A DNA stretch of 64,000 nt from Streptomyces griseoincarnatus (GTDB lineage: Bacteria > Actinomycetota > Actinomycetes > Streptomycetales > Streptomycetaceae), in the NCBI GenBank assembly GCA_014649575.1, contig BMTH01000001.1, positions 434,001 to 498,000 on the forward strand, given 5' to 3'. The notes under the pieces are model-generated. The model saw only the letters and a program-made list of their open reading frames with translations. It made no database searches and was not told the origin of the DNA. Position 1 is the first letter of the stretch. Each line of letters begins with the position of its first letter. Made by a program: the position numbers and the translations under genes. Shown piece by piece: positions 31,092-39,576 of the stretch.

Positions 31092-31484
31092 TCACCCCTG
31101 CTTCGGTGCCATCGGCACGCCCCTCCGCACGGTGAAGGAGTGACCCGCCGGGTCGGCGTACCCGCGTTCCTCGGCCGCGCCGGACGGGTCCCCGCTTTCC
31201 ACAGGGCGGCCGCCCAGACTCACGATCCTGCGTTCCACCCCGTCCAGATCCTCCGCGACGAACTCCAGGTGCGCCTGGAGGGAGTTCTCCGGGCGCGGCC
31301 AGCTCGGGGCGGTCGCGTTCATGTCGCGGCGCAGGGCGAGGCGGAAACCCTCGCCGGTGCGGACCTCCACCCGGTTGGCGCTCGCGTCGACGTGCTCCGC
31401 CTCCAGCAACTCCTTGTAGAACTCGGCGAGTTTCTCGGGTTCGGCGCAGTCGAGCACCACCACGCCCGTGGTCACCAGTGCCAT
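31092..31484 (-). CDS. VOC-superfamily (glyoxalase/bleomycin-resistance-like) protein
   Basis: ATG 31484 has GGAGGA 3-4 nt upstream; the frame opens at 31562. The 130-residue product has one pair of beta-alpha-beta-beta-beta units: VVVLDCAEPEKLAEFYKELL and LQAHLEFVAEDLDGVERRI, ending YADPAGHSFTVRRG, where a metal-binding His/Glu position can be seen. VOC proteins act as lyases, dioxygenases or antibiotic-binding proteins. No substrate is suggested. Confidence 0.88.
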   Translation of the reverse strand: MALVTTGVVVLDCAEPEKLAEFYKELLEAEHVDASANRVEVRTGEGFRLALRRDMNATAPSWPRPENSLQAHLEFVAEDLDGVERRIVSLGGRPVESGDPSGAAEERGYADPAGHSFTVRRGVPMAPKQG

Positions 31485-31718
31485 GTCTCCTCCGCGGCCT
31501 CGGATGCGGGGCGCTCCGGCCCCCTCCGGTGACACCTGTCCGCGCTCACCGTTTTCACTCATCGATCAAAGTGGCGAGAAACTCGGTCACAGAGCGAAGA
31601 CATATGTCATTCGAACATGCTCAAATGCAGTCGTCCGCAGGTAACTTGCTTACAGGGAACCGGTGTTGGGACCGGCGGCCCTTCCGGGAGCTTGGAGCAG
31701 GCTGGAGGCGATGGCGTC

Positions 31719-32093
31719 GTGCGGTTCGAACCCCCGCCGCTGACGCGGCATCTGCGCGTGCGCCGCGACCGGGGCCACACCGTGCTGGAGTTGCACGGTG
31801 AGATCGACATCGCGGCCGCCGGGGAGATCGTGCCGCACCTCGATCTGGCGACCGCCGACCCGGACGCCCGAGTCGTCATCGATCTGACCCACATCACCTT
31901 CTTCGACCTCTCCGGGCTGCGCCTGCTCCACCGGGCCCGGCACCGGCTCGCCGACGGACACCTGCAGTTGGTGTGCGTCCATCCGCTGACCCTGCGGGTG
32001 CTGAGGGTCACCGGATTGACCCGGCTGCTGCCGCCGTGGCCCTCCCTGGACTCGGCGCTGACCGCGCCCGGGTCGAGGTCCGGGCCCGCGTAA
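31719..32093 (+). CDS. STAS-domain anti-sigma factor antagonist
   Basis: I chose GTG 31719 because GGAGG lies upstream and domain homology starts here; the frame extends to 31617. The 124-residue protein has HTVLELHGEIDIAAAGEIV and VVIDLTHITFFDLSGLRLL, in which the Ser of DLSGL corresponds to the phosphorylated Ser of SpoIIAA/RsbV. It would be phosphorylated by an HATPase kinase and reset by a SpoIIE phosphatase, both types encoded in this window (22380 and 3), though pairing is unproven. Confidence 0.85.
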   Translation: MRFEPPPLTRHLRVRRDRGHTVLELHGEIDIAAAGEIVPHLDLATADPDARVVIDLTHITFFDLSGLRLLHRARHRLADGHLQLVCVHPLTLRVLRVTGLTRLLPPWPSLDSALTAPGSRSGPA

Positions 32094-32219
32094 CCCGCCG
32101 CGGGTCCGCCCGCCCGTGCGCCCCCTCCGTGCCCCCGGTGCCGGGGCCGGTCCCCCAACTGCCCGGTCTGTTCCGTGAGATGGCGGGCATCCGGACGGGA
32201 GGGAAGGAGGGCCGTCGCC

Positions 32220-32882
32220 ATGACGACTCCGGTGAAGCGACCGACCGCGCGCGTGCCCGGCTGGGTGAAGGCGCTGGGCGCGACGGTGGTGGTGCTGGCC
32301 GTGCTGTTCGCCGGGATCCGGCTGAGCGTACTGCCGGGCCTGAAGGACCTGTTCGGCACGGAGACCCGCGACCGCTCGGGGCCCGCGCTGCTGGAGTCCA
32401 TCCAGGACATCAGCCGCTACGACGCCGCCTCGGGCAACTTCCAGGTGGTGGTGGACCTGGAGAAGGACACCAAGTTCCTGCCGGACGCGGTCCGCGGCAG
32501 CCGCACCCTGTACGTGGGCGCGGGCACCGTGGACGCCTACGTGGACCTCGGCGGGCTGAAGGAGGGCGACGTCCGCGTGGACGAGGACCGCACCTCCGCC
32601 TCCCTGCGGCTGCCCCACGCCCGTCTCGGCACTCCCGCGCTGGACGTGGACCGCTCCTACGCCGTCTCCAAGCAGCGCGGCCTGCTCGACCGGCTCGGGG
32701 ATCTGTTCTCGGACAACCCCAACAGCGAACAGGCCGTGCAGAAGCTCGCCGTGCGGCACATCCGGGAGGCGGCCGAGGAGAGCGAGCTGACCGCGCGGGC
32801 GGAGGCCAACACCCGGGAGATGCTCCAGGGCCTGCTGCGCTCCCTGGGCTTCGAACGGGTGCGGATCACCTTCGGCGGCTGA
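32220..32882 (+). CDS. DUF4230 membrane-anchored protein
   Basis: ATG 32220 has GGAAGGAGG 8 nt upstream. The 220-residue product has one N-terminal membrane segment (WVKALGATVVVLAVLFAGIRL) and an extracytoplasmic domain with ESIQDISRYDAASGNFQVVV and a helical C-terminal part (HIREAAEESELTARAEANTR). This is the DUF4230 family, of unknown function. The VanZ-like gene follows after 70 nt. Confidence 0.85.
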   Translation: MTTPVKRPTARVPGWVKALGATVVVLAVLFAGIRLSVLPGLKDLFGTETRDRSGPALLESIQDISRYDAASGNFQVVVDLEKDTKFLPDAVRGSRTLYVGAGTVDAYVDLGGLKEGDVRVDEDRTSASLRLPHARLGTPALDVDRSYAVSKQRGLLDRLGDLFSDNPNSEQAVQKLAVRHIREAAEESELTARAEANTREMLQGLLRSLGFERVRITFGG

Positions 32883-32952
32883 CCGGACTGTCCGGTCCGA
32901 CCGGGGGTAACCGCCGTAGCACTCACGCACCTTGACGACTGGAGGACTTCCG

Positions 32953-33429
32953 ATGGCCCGCGCTGCCCCCCGACCGCTTCCGCTGCCCCTCAGGCTGCTG
33001 GTGCTCCTGTGCGCCGTCGCCTTCATGGTGGTCTTCGCGGTGGTGCTGGCCCGGCTCACACTCCAGCCGTCCCCCGCCTCGGAGGCCCTGACGCACACCA
33101 ACCTGCACCCGGGCCGCTCCCTGCAGGCCTATCTGGACCAGCCGGCGCTGCGTGACGCGTTCAAGCAGATCGGCGGCAACATCCTGCTGGGTGTGCCCTT
33201 CGGGGTGCTCGCGCCGGTCGTCGCGCCCCGCACCCGGGGATTCCTGCGGATCCTCTTCCTGACGGCCGTGGTGATGCTGCTGGTGGAGGTGGCGCAGGGC
33301 GCACTGGTCACCGGCCGCGCCTTCGACATCGACGACGTCATCCTCAACACCGCGGGTGCGCTGCTCGGTTATCTGCTCGTGGGCCGGCGGATGAGCCGGG
33401 CGGTGCACACGCACCGCAAGAAGGAGTGA
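32953..33429 (+). CDS. VanZ-like membrane protein
   Basis: ATG 32953 follows GGAGGA at 6 nt. The 158-residue protein has four hydrophobic segments. Between the first and second is the VanZ-type block FKQIGGNILLGVPFGVLAPV, followed by VVMLLVEVAQGALVTGRAFDIDDVILN (read in two parts), where Glu and Asp-Ile-Asp-Asp are the conserved family residues. VanZ itself gives low teicoplanin resistance; most homologues have unknown roles in the envelope. Probably co-transcribed with the DUF4230 gene. Confidence 0.87.
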   Translation: MARAAPRPLPLPLRLLVLLCAVAFMVVFAVVLARLTLQPSPASEALTHTNLHPGRSLQAYLDQPALRDAFKQIGGNILLGVPFGVLAPVVAPRTRGFLRILFLTAVVMLLVEVAQGALVTGRAFDIDDVILNTAGALLGYLLVGRRMSRAVHTHRKKE

Positions 33430-33446
33430 GCCCGCGGCACAGCGCG

Positions 33447-33483
33447 CCGTACGCCTCCGTCCCCGGCGGGCGGAGGCGTACGG
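33447..33483. terminator. Bidirectional terminator hairpin
   Basis: CCGTACGCCTCC (33447-33458) pairs perfectly with GGAGGCGTACGG (33472-33483) between the convergent VanZ-like gene and the small gene at 33488. Confidence 0.7.
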
Positions 33484-33487
33484 CTGC

Positions 33488-33763
33488 CTAGGGCTGCTCC
33501 TTCTGCTGCTCGCGGACCCGGGGGGCCTGGCGCGAGGACCACGTGAACTTGTCCCCGCCCACCCAGCGGACCGTGTCGGGGTCGTCCAGGTCGTGCACCC
33601 TGATGCCGTACGCGGCGGCTGCCTGCAGCACGTCGGTGATGTCCCTGGCCTCGCCGACGACCTGTCCGTCGATTTCCACGATCCGGAACGGCGGAGGTCC
33701 CGGCTGCACCCCGAGCACCGTGATCCGCGGCTGCGACATGTACGGACTCGCGCTTTCGGTCAT
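33488..33763 (-). CDS. Conserved hypothetical protein, 91 residues
   Basis: The start is ATG 33763 with no clear ribosome site; a second ATG at 33739 is possible. The product has a beta-rich N-terminus (PRITVLGVQPGPPPFRIVEI), then GEARDITDVLQAAAAYGIRVHD and VRWVGGDKFTW. It reads like a small cytoplasmic alpha/beta protein found across Streptomyces. I do not recognise a named domain. Confidence 0.65.
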   Translation of the reverse strand: MTESASPYMSQPRITVLGVQPGPPPFRIVEIDGQVVGEARDITDVLQAAAAYGIRVHDLDDPDTVRWVGGDKFTWSSRQAPRVREQQKEQP

Positions 33764-33823
33764 GCATCGAGAGTAGACCCAAACGGCATGATCACGGCTT
33801 TCCGGGCATAAGGCCCGAGGTGC

Positions 33824-34633
33824 TCAGGGGCGGCGCCAGACGTCGTTCGTCAGGTGCGAACCGGCCTGCGGCCCCATGCGGAGCATCCCGCCGTCCACGC
33901 TCCACGAGGCGCCGGTGACGTACGAGGCGTCGGGGCCGGAGAGGAAGGCGATCACCGCGGCGACCTCCCGGGCGTCGCCGGGGCGGCCGAGGGGGATGCC
34001 GGGGCGGCTCTCGGTGCGCGGGTCGGTGTCCTCCTGGCCGGTCATGGGGGTGGCGATCTCGCCGGGGGCGACCGCGTTCACCGTGATGCCGTGCTCGGCC
34101 AGTTCCAGCGCCATCACCTGGGTGAGCAGCCCGAGCCCGCCCTTGGCCGCGCAGTACGGGGCGGCCCCCACCCGCGGCTGGTGCTCGTGCACGGAGGTCA
34201 CGTTGACGATCCGGCCGCCCTCACCCTGCCGGATCATGTGCCGCGCCGCCTTCTGCGAGCACAGGAACGGGCCGAGCAGGTCGACGTCCAGGACCTCGCG
34301 CACCGTCTCGGGCTCCAGGTCGAGGAACGGCGTCATGGTGCCGGTGCCGGCGTTGTTGACCAGCACGTCGACACGTCCCAGCCGTTCGCACAGCGCGTCC
34401 ACCGTGTCCGCGGCGCCGGGCAGCGCGGTCAGGTCCAGATGGACGACCTCGGCGCGGCAGCCGTGCGAGCGCACCTCCTCGGCGGTCTCCTCCGCGCCCT
34501 CCCGGTCGCTGTGGTACGTGATGCCCACGTCCATGCCGGCGGCGGCGAGCCGTACGGCGGTGGCCCGGCCGATGCCGGAGTCCGCGCCGGTGATCACGGC
34601 GACCTTGCCGTTGACGGGGGTGGAGAGGGACAT
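33824..34633 (-). CDS. Short-chain dehydrogenase/reductase
   Basis: ATG 34633 has GGAGG 6 nt upstream; the frame is open far beyond but runs antisense to other genes. The 269-residue protein has the NAD(P) motif TGADSGIGRA, the NNAGTG motif, catalytic Ser in VNVTSVHEHQ and Tyr/Lys in YCAAKGG, and the usual C-terminal GASWSVDGGM. Arg/Ser after the second strand (TYHSDREG) hints at NADP(H). It is close to glucose/3-oxoacyl reductase types; substrate unknown. Divergent from the PHP gene. Confidence 0.93.
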   Translation of the reverse strand: MSLSTPVNGKVAVITGADSGIGRATAVRLAAAGMDVGITYHSDREGAEETAEEVRSHGCRAEVVHLDLTALPGAADTVDALCERLGRVDVLVNNAGTGTMTPFLDLEPETVREVLDVDLLGPFLCSQKAARHMIRQGEGGRIVNVTSVHEHQPRVGAAPYCAAKGGLGLLTQVMALELAEHGITVNAVAPGEIATPMTGQEDTDPRTESRPGIPLGRPGDAREVAAVIAFLSGPDASYVTGASWSVDGGMLRMGPQAGSHLTNDVWRRP

Positions 34634-34760
34634 GCGGGCCTCCTCGTCGTCGGTGTCCGGGGTGCCGGGTCGCAGTACCCGCGGCGGCGCGGGCCAATCT
34701 CCGCCGGACGCGGCGTGCGGCCCCGGGCGCCCTGGGGAACCCTGGAGCGAGGAGGTGACC

Positions 34761-35846
34761 ATGGACCCCGTCGAGGCGCTGGAGGACATCGCCTTCCTGC
34801 TGGAGCGGGCGCTGGCTCCGACGTACCGCGTCCGTGCCTTCCGCGCCGCGGCGCGGACGCTGGCGGAGCTGGGCCCGGACGAGGTGCGCGAGCGGGCGGC
34901 CGCCGGGACGCTGGAGCGGCTCAAGGGCGTCGGGCCGAAGACCGCGCAGGTGGCGGTGGAGGCGCTGGACGGGCAGGTCCCCGGGTATCTGCGCAAGCTG
35001 CGCGAGGAGGCCGAGCAGGAGCCCGCGGACCGGGCCGGCCAAGAGCTGCGGGCGCTGCTTCGCGGGGACTGCCATCTGCACTCGGACTGGTCGGACGGGG
35101 GCAGCCCGATCGAGGAGATGGGCCGCACCGCCGCCGGTCTCGGCCACGAGTGGGCGGTGCTGACGGACCACTCCCCCCGGCTGACCGTGGCGCGCGGGCT
35201 GTCGGCCGAACGGCTGCGGGAGCAGCTGGACGTGGTCGCGGCGCTGAACGAGAGGTGGGCGCCGTTCCGGCTGCTCACCGGCATCGAGTGCGACATCCTC
35301 GAGGACGGCTCCCTCGACCAGGAGCCGGAGCTGCTGGAGCGACTGGACGTGGTCGTGGTGTCCGTGCACTCCAAGCTGCGGATGGACGCCCGGTCGATGA
35401 CCCGCCGGATGGTGGCCGCCGTGCGCGACCCGCACTCCGACGTCCTCGGGCACTGCACCGGGCGGCTGCTGAGCGGGCGGGGACGGCCCGAGTCGGAGTT
35501 CGACGCGGACGAGGTGTTCGCGGCGTGCGCGGAGACCGGCACCGCCGTGGAGATCAACAGCCGGCCCGAGCGGCTCGACCCGCCCCGGCGGCTGTTGCGG
35601 CGGGCGGTGGACGCGGGGGTGCTGTTCTCCGTCGACACGGACGCGCACGCGCCCGGGCAGCTGGACTGGCAGATCCTCGGGTGTGCCCGCGCCGAGGAGT
35701 GCGGGGTGCCGCCCGAGCGGGTGGTCACCACCTGGTCGCTGGAGGAGCTGCTCGCCTGGGCGCGGGAGCGCAGGACGCCGGCCGGAGTGACGGGCGGCGG
35801 CGGTGGTACCCGTACCGGTCCGCGAGGAGAGGAAGGACCTTCATGA
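34761..35846 (+). CDS. Helix-hairpin-helix plus PHP-domain phosphoesterase
   Basis: ATG 34761 follows GGAGGTGACC. The 361-residue protein has a PolX-like helix-hairpin-helix region (~1-95, LERLKGVGPKTAQVAVEAL) joined to a complete PHP domain: DCHLHSDWSDG, LTDHSPR, GIECDIL, VVSVHSKL, VLGHCTGR and VDTDAHAP supply the usual metal ligands. This is family-X polymerase PolX without its polymerase core. PolX PHP domains have 3'-5' exonuclease activity, so DNA-end processing is a fair guess. Its stop overlaps the HAD gene start by 4 nt. Confidence 0.88.
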   Translation: MDPVEALEDIAFLLERALAPTYRVRAFRAAARTLAELGPDEVRERAAAGTLERLKGVGPKTAQVAVEALDGQVPGYLRKLREEAEQEPADRAGQELRALLRGDCHLHSDWSDGGSPIEEMGRTAAGLGHEWAVLTDHSPRLTVARGLSAERLREQLDVVAALNERWAPFRLLTGIECDILEDGSLDQEPELLERLDVVVVSVHSKLRMDARSMTRRMVAAVRDPHSDVLGHCTGRLLSGRGRPESEFDADEVFAACAETGTAVEINSRPERLDPPRRLLRRAVDAGVLFSVDTDAHAPGQLDWQILGCARAEECGVPPERVVTTWSLEELLAWARERRTPAGVTGGGGGTRTGPRGEEGPS

Positions 35847-36499
35847 CACGGGCGGCGGTCTTCGACGTCGACGGCACTCTGGCCGACACCAACCATCTGC
35901 ACGTCACGGCCTGGTGGGAGGCGTTCCGGCAGGCCGGGCACCAGGTGCCCATGCACGCCGTCCACCGGGCCGTGGGGCTGCCCTCCACCGACTTGATCGC
36001 GCACGTCCTCGGCGAGGACCGGGACACCTCCCGCGACACGGAGCTGAGCGCCGCGCACAAGACGCTCTACGGGCAGTACTTCGACCGGCTGCCCGCGCTT
36101 CCCGACGCAGGGCGGCTGCTGGAGCGGCTGCACGACGGCGGCTGGACGGTGGTGCTCGCCACCTCGGCCGGCGGGGCGGAGCTGGGCGCGCTGCGCCGCG
36201 CGATCGACGCGGACCGGGCGATCTCCGCGACGGCGAGCGCCGATGACGTGGACGAGGGCAAGCCGGCGCCCGAGCCCGTCGAGCACGCGCTGGAGCTGGC
36301 CGGGGTGCCCGCCGAACGCGCGGTGTTCGTCGGCGACACCGTGTGGGACATGCGGGCGGGGACCCGCGCCGGGGTGCGCTGTGTGGGCCTGCTGTGCGGC
36401 GGCATCCCGCGCGCCGACCTGACCGAGGCGGGCGCGGACGTGGTGTACGACGATCCGGCGCACCTGCTGGCGTCGCTGGCCGACTCCCCCTTGGCATGA
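35843..36499 (+). CDS. HAD-superfamily hydrolase (phosphoglycolate phosphatase-like)
   Basis: ATG 35843 overlaps the PHP stop (ATGA) behind GGAAGGA. The 218-residue enzyme has the HAD nucleophile motif DVDGTLADTN, motif II Thr/Ser (LATSAGGAE), motif III Lys (DEGKPAPEP) and motif IV (VGDTVWDM), with a helical cap between. It removes phosphate from a small molecule such as phosphoglycolate or a sugar phosphate. Coupling to the PHP phosphoesterase could mean joint nucleic-acid end or sugar-phosphate clean-up; that is inference. Confidence 0.9.
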   Translation: MTRAAVFDVDGTLADTNHLHVTAWWEAFRQAGHQVPMHAVHRAVGLPSTDLIAHVLGEDRDTSRDTELSAAHKTLYGQYFDRLPALPDAGRLLERLHDGGWTVVLATSAGGAELGALRRAIDADRAISATASADDVDEGKPAPEPVEHALELAGVPAERAVFVGDTVWDMRAGTRAGVRCVGLLCGGIPRADLTEAGADVVYDDPAHLLASLADSPLA

Positions 36500-36545
36500 G
36501 ATTGCGCATGCTTGCCCACCGGTGCGACAGGGAAACCGCAGGTCC

Positions 36546-37754
36546 ATGACGCGGGTGATCAACGGGACGGGGAGCGACAGAGCGACGACGGGACGGCTGG
36601 CCCGGGCCGTGGACGCGGTGCGCTGGGAGACGCAGTCGGTCGGGCAGGCGGCGCGTGCCGCGGTCCGCGGGCCGGGGCGGGAGAGGGATCTGCTGGTCCA
36701 GTCGCTGAAGGCGGCGCTGGCGGCGCTCCTGGCCTGGCTGGTGGCCCAGGTGTGGCTGAACGACCCGATGGCGCTGATGGCCCCGTGGGTCGCGCTGGTG
36801 CTGGTGCAGGCCACCGTCTACAGCTCGCTGGTGACGGGGGCGCGGCAGTTCGCCGCGATCTGCATCGGCGCGCTGGTGGCGTCGGGGGCGCAGGCGGTCA
36901 CCGACGACACCACGGGCGCGCTCGCCCTGTCGGTGCCGGTCCTGGTGCTGCTGTCGAACTGGCCCCGTTTCGGCGACCAGGGCATCTACGCGGCGACCAC
37001 GGCCGTGTTCACCATCGCGTCGGGCACGGTGAGCGTGGAAGCGGTGGGGCACAGGCTGGGGCAGGCAGCGCTCGGCGCGGTCATCGGCGTCGCGGTGAAC
37101 GCGCTGATCCTGCCGCCGGTCCACCTGCGGGACGTGCGGGAGAACCTGGCGGCGCTGGCCAGGGAGGCGGGCGAGGTGCTCAGCGCCGTCGCCGGGGACC
37201 TGCGCGACGGCGAGTGGGACGCGCAGACGGCCGTCGGCCGGCTGAACGCGGCGAAGCGGCTCCAGGACCGGCTGGACGCGCTGCGCTCGGCGCGCGGCTG
37301 GAGCCGGGAGAGCCTGCGGCTGACGTCCGGGGCGCTGCGCAAGCTGCACCGGGCGCCTACGGATGCGCTGCCGCCGGAGGACGAGGACGAGCGGCTCGGC
37401 CGGATCACCGGTCATGTCACGGCGTTGACCCGCAGTCTGGCCGTCGCCGCGGACGAGGAACGCTCCCCGGCCTCACCGGACCCCGAGGTGCTGGGCTCCT
37501 ACGGGAAGCTGCTGGAGCTGCTCGGGGACAGCTGCCGCGCGGAGGCGGACCGGCTGCTGGGCGAGGAGGAACCCGGCGACCCGCTGCTGGACGAGCGCAC
37601 CGAGGCGGCGATGCGGGACCTGCACAGCGCGCTCCAGGAAGGGCTGACCAAGGAGGCCGGCCAGGGCGCGGCCCGTACGGCGGTGCTGGGCACGCTGGTG
37701 CTCCAGGCGGAGAACCTGTGGGCGGACCTGAACCCTCAGGCGCGGGGCCGCTGA
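36546..37754 (+). CDS. FUSC-family (aromatic acid exporter-like) membrane protein, first copy
   Basis: ATG 36546 is chosen over GTG 36522 for its nearer GCAGG site. The 402-residue protein has paired membrane helices between ~55 and 185 (LKAALAALLAWLVAQVWL, ALVLVQATVYSSLVTGARQF, AALGAVIGVAVNALILPP) and a long cytoplasmic helical half. This is the one-half FUSC/ArAE layout of proteins that export aromatic acids or related compounds. A second, differently sequenced copy is at 42730. Confidence 0.83.
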   Translation: MTRVINGTGSDRATTGRLARAVDAVRWETQSVGQAARAAVRGPGRERDLLVQSLKAALAALLAWLVAQVWLNDPMALMAPWVALVLVQATVYSSLVTGARQFAAICIGALVASGAQAVTDDTTGALALSVPVLVLLSNWPRFGDQGIYAATTAVFTIASGTVSVEAVGHRLGQAALGAVIGVAVNALILPPVHLRDVRENLAALAREAGEVLSAVAGDLRDGEWDAQTAVGRLNAAKRLQDRLDALRSARGWSRESLRLTSGALRKLHRAPTDALPPEDEDERLGRITGHVTALTRSLAVAADEERSPASPDPEVLGSYGKLLELLGDSCRAEADRLLGEEEPGDPLLDERTEAAMRDLHSALQEGLTKEAGQGAARTAVLGTLVLQAENLWADLNPQARGR

Positions 37755-38110
37755 CCGTCGCCGCAGGTGGTGACGCACGTCACCGCGGTACAGGGCCGTG
37801 GGCGGAACACAGCGAGGCGGTTGCCCGTTGAACAGACCGTGGGTGCGGATGGGACAGTGTCCCCGGGCCTCACCATTCGCCCACAGGGACGATCGTTCGG
37901 CTGAAGCCCTGTGGAGCCATTCGCCGAGAGGCGACCGCCATGCGCACCCACCTGATTGCCGCCCCGGCCGTGATTCCCCCGTCGCGGCCGGGGCTCCATT
38001 CCGTGTCCCCACTCTTTTTCGCGCCCGTCCGACCGCGGCCGGCGTGAGCGCTCCCGTGCGCGGGGTACCCGGACCGCTCCGCGGAGCAGTGCGGCCGGAG
38101 GGAGCGGAAC
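37755..38110. other. 356-base intergenic region with palindromes
   Basis: No gene is convincing here. Noted elements are GGTGACG-ca-CGTCACC (37769-37784), a stem GCCCCGGCCG/CGGCCGGGGC (37961-37994), the palindrome GCTCCGCGGAGC (38076-38087), and a 35-codon frame (37940-38047, ATG after GAGAGG) that spans the stem and ends 63 nt before the epimerase gene. The frame may be a leader peptide or chance. Confidence 0.4.
37769..37784. promoter_or_regulatory. Candidate operator (Crp-like palindrome)
   Basis: The 16-nt palindrome has 7-bp arms and a 2-nt centre. Its core fits GTG-N6-GNCAC, the pattern I recall for the S. coelicolor Crp regulator. It lies 15 nt after the FUSC stop and 327 nt before the epimerase start. 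Confidence 0.3.
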
Positions 38111-39142
38111 GTGAGCAGCGCAGCGGGACTCAGGGTCGTCGTCACGGGCGCCACCGGGAACGTCGGGACCAGCGTGGTGCGGGCCCTCGCGGAGGAACCG
38201 GAGGTGGGTTCCGTGCGAGGGCTGGCGCGGCGGATCCCCGACTGGTCGCCGCCGAAGACCGAGTGGGCGGCGGTGGACCTGGCCTCGGACCGGTTCGACC
38301 TGGTGCGGGAGTTCGCGGGCGCCGACGCGGTGATCCATCTGGCTTGGGCGTTCCAGCCCACGCACGACCCGGCGACCACCTGGCGCAGCAACGTGCTCGG
38401 CAGCATGCGGGTGTTCGACGCGGTGGCCCGGGCCGAGGTGCCGGCGCTGGTGCACGCCTCGTCGGTGGGGGCCTACTCCCCCGGCCCCAAGGATCACGCG
38501 GTGGACGAGTCGTGGCCGACGCACGGCTGGCCGGACGCCGCGTACTGCCGGGAGAAGGCGTATCTGGAGCGGGCCCTGGACATCGTGGAGCGCGACCGGC
38601 CCGCCCTCCGGGTGGTACGGATGCGGCCGGCGTTCCTCTTCAAGCGCGAGTCGGCGAGCGAGCAGCGGCGCATCTTCGGCGGGCGTTATCTGCCGGGGCA
38701 GCTGGCCCGTCCCGACCTGCTGCCGTTCCTGCCGGACATCCCCGGGCTGCGGATGCAGGTGCTGCACACGGACGACGCGGCGCAGGCCTACCGGCTGGCG
38801 GTGCTGTCCGGGGAGGCACGGGGGCCGTACAACCTGGCGGCGGAGCCGACGGTGGACGTGGAACTGCTGGGCGAGATGTTCGGTACCCGCCGGGTGCGGC
38901 TGCCGCGCGCCGCGGCCCGGTCGGCGGTCGCGGCGGCGTGGGGGCTGCGGCTGCTGCCGGCCTCCCCGCACCTGTTCGACGCGGTGCTGCGGCTGCCGCT
39001 GATGGACTGCACGCGGGCGCGGGTGGAGCTCGGCTGGCGGCCGACGCGCACGGCGACGCAGGTGGTGGAGGAGTTCCTGCGGGGCATGCGGCAGGGCGCC
39101 GGGGAGAACACGGCGCCGCTGCACGGCAGCGCGGTCGGGTGA
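38111..39142 (+). CDS. NAD-dependent epimerase/dehydratase (extended SDR)
   Basis: GTG 38111 follows GGAGGGAGCGGAAC. The 343-residue protein has the extended-SDR nucleotide motif VVVTGATGNVGTS, an active-site Ser/Thr region (LVHASSVGAYSPG) and the Tyr/Lys pair in YCREKAYLE, with the C-terminal substrate half (LHTDDAAQAYRLAVLSGEA, YNLAAEP). Relatives act on nucleotide sugars or other small carbonyl compounds. No sugar operon lies around it, so the substrate is open. Confidence 0.88.
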   Translation: MSSAAGLRVVVTGATGNVGTSVVRALAEEPEVGSVRGLARRIPDWSPPKTEWAAVDLASDRFDLVREFAGADAVIHLAWAFQPTHDPATTWRSNVLGSMRVFDAVARAEVPALVHASSVGAYSPGPKDHAVDESWPTHGWPDAAYCREKAYLERALDIVERDRPALRVVRMRPAFLFKRESASEQRRIFGGRYLPGQLARPDLLPFLPDIPGLRMQVLHTDDAAQAYRLAVLSGEARGPYNLAAEPTVDVELLGEMFGTRRVRLPRAAARSAVAAAWGLRLLPASPHLFDAVLRLPLMDCTRARVELGWRPTRTATQVVEEFLRGMRQGAGENTAPLHGSAVG

Positions 39143-39207
39143 GCGGCACGGTTGCGCGGGGCCGCGCGGGGTACCCGCGAGGGCCGTACGGATGAAGGGA
39201 GAGCGTC

Positions 39208-39480
39208 GTGACCGACCATCGCCTCGAGGGACCCGGTGAGAACGGCGTGGGTGTCCCCCGGGACCTGCCGGACCAGCAGGCCGGCCCCGACGAGGACCCC
39301 TGGGAGGTCGCGCCGGCCGCCGCCGAGCGGGAGAGCGAGCGCAAGGCCGAGGAGTCGGAGGAGCCGGAGTCCGAGGAGGACGTCCCCGACACGGACGAGG
39401 CGGGCACAGGCCGCCAGGGGGCGCCCCACTCGGCGGCGTCCTACCCGGAAGCGCCGGTGCCGGACGAGTCGACGGGCTGA
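39208..39480 (+). CDS. Small acidic hypothetical protein, 90 residues
   Basis: GTG 39208 has GAAGGGAGAG upstream. The product is disordered in appearance: rich in Glu, Asp, Pro and Gly, with a charged centre (ERESERKAEESEEPESEEDV) and no predicted fold. It lies 65 nt after the epimerase gene on the same strand and may be co-transcribed. Codon use is normal for the neighbourhood. Function unknown. Confidence 0.65.
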   Translation: MTDHRLEGPGENGVGVPRDLPDQQAGPDEDPWEVAPAAAERESERKAEESEEPESEEDVPDTDEAGTGRQGAPHSAASYPEAPVPDESTG

Positions 39481-39576
39481 CGTTCCCGCCGTCGCCGGCG
39501 CGGGACGCAGTCCTGAGGCGCCGGTCGGGGTGCTCAGGGCCGTGGCCCGCCCGGTCGGCGCAGGCCGCGACGCGGC

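Noticed and set aside
37940..38047. A 35-codon frame with GAGAGG upstream
   Set aside because: It is crossed by a GC-rich stem and contains no conserved feature; kept only as a note in the intergenic entry.
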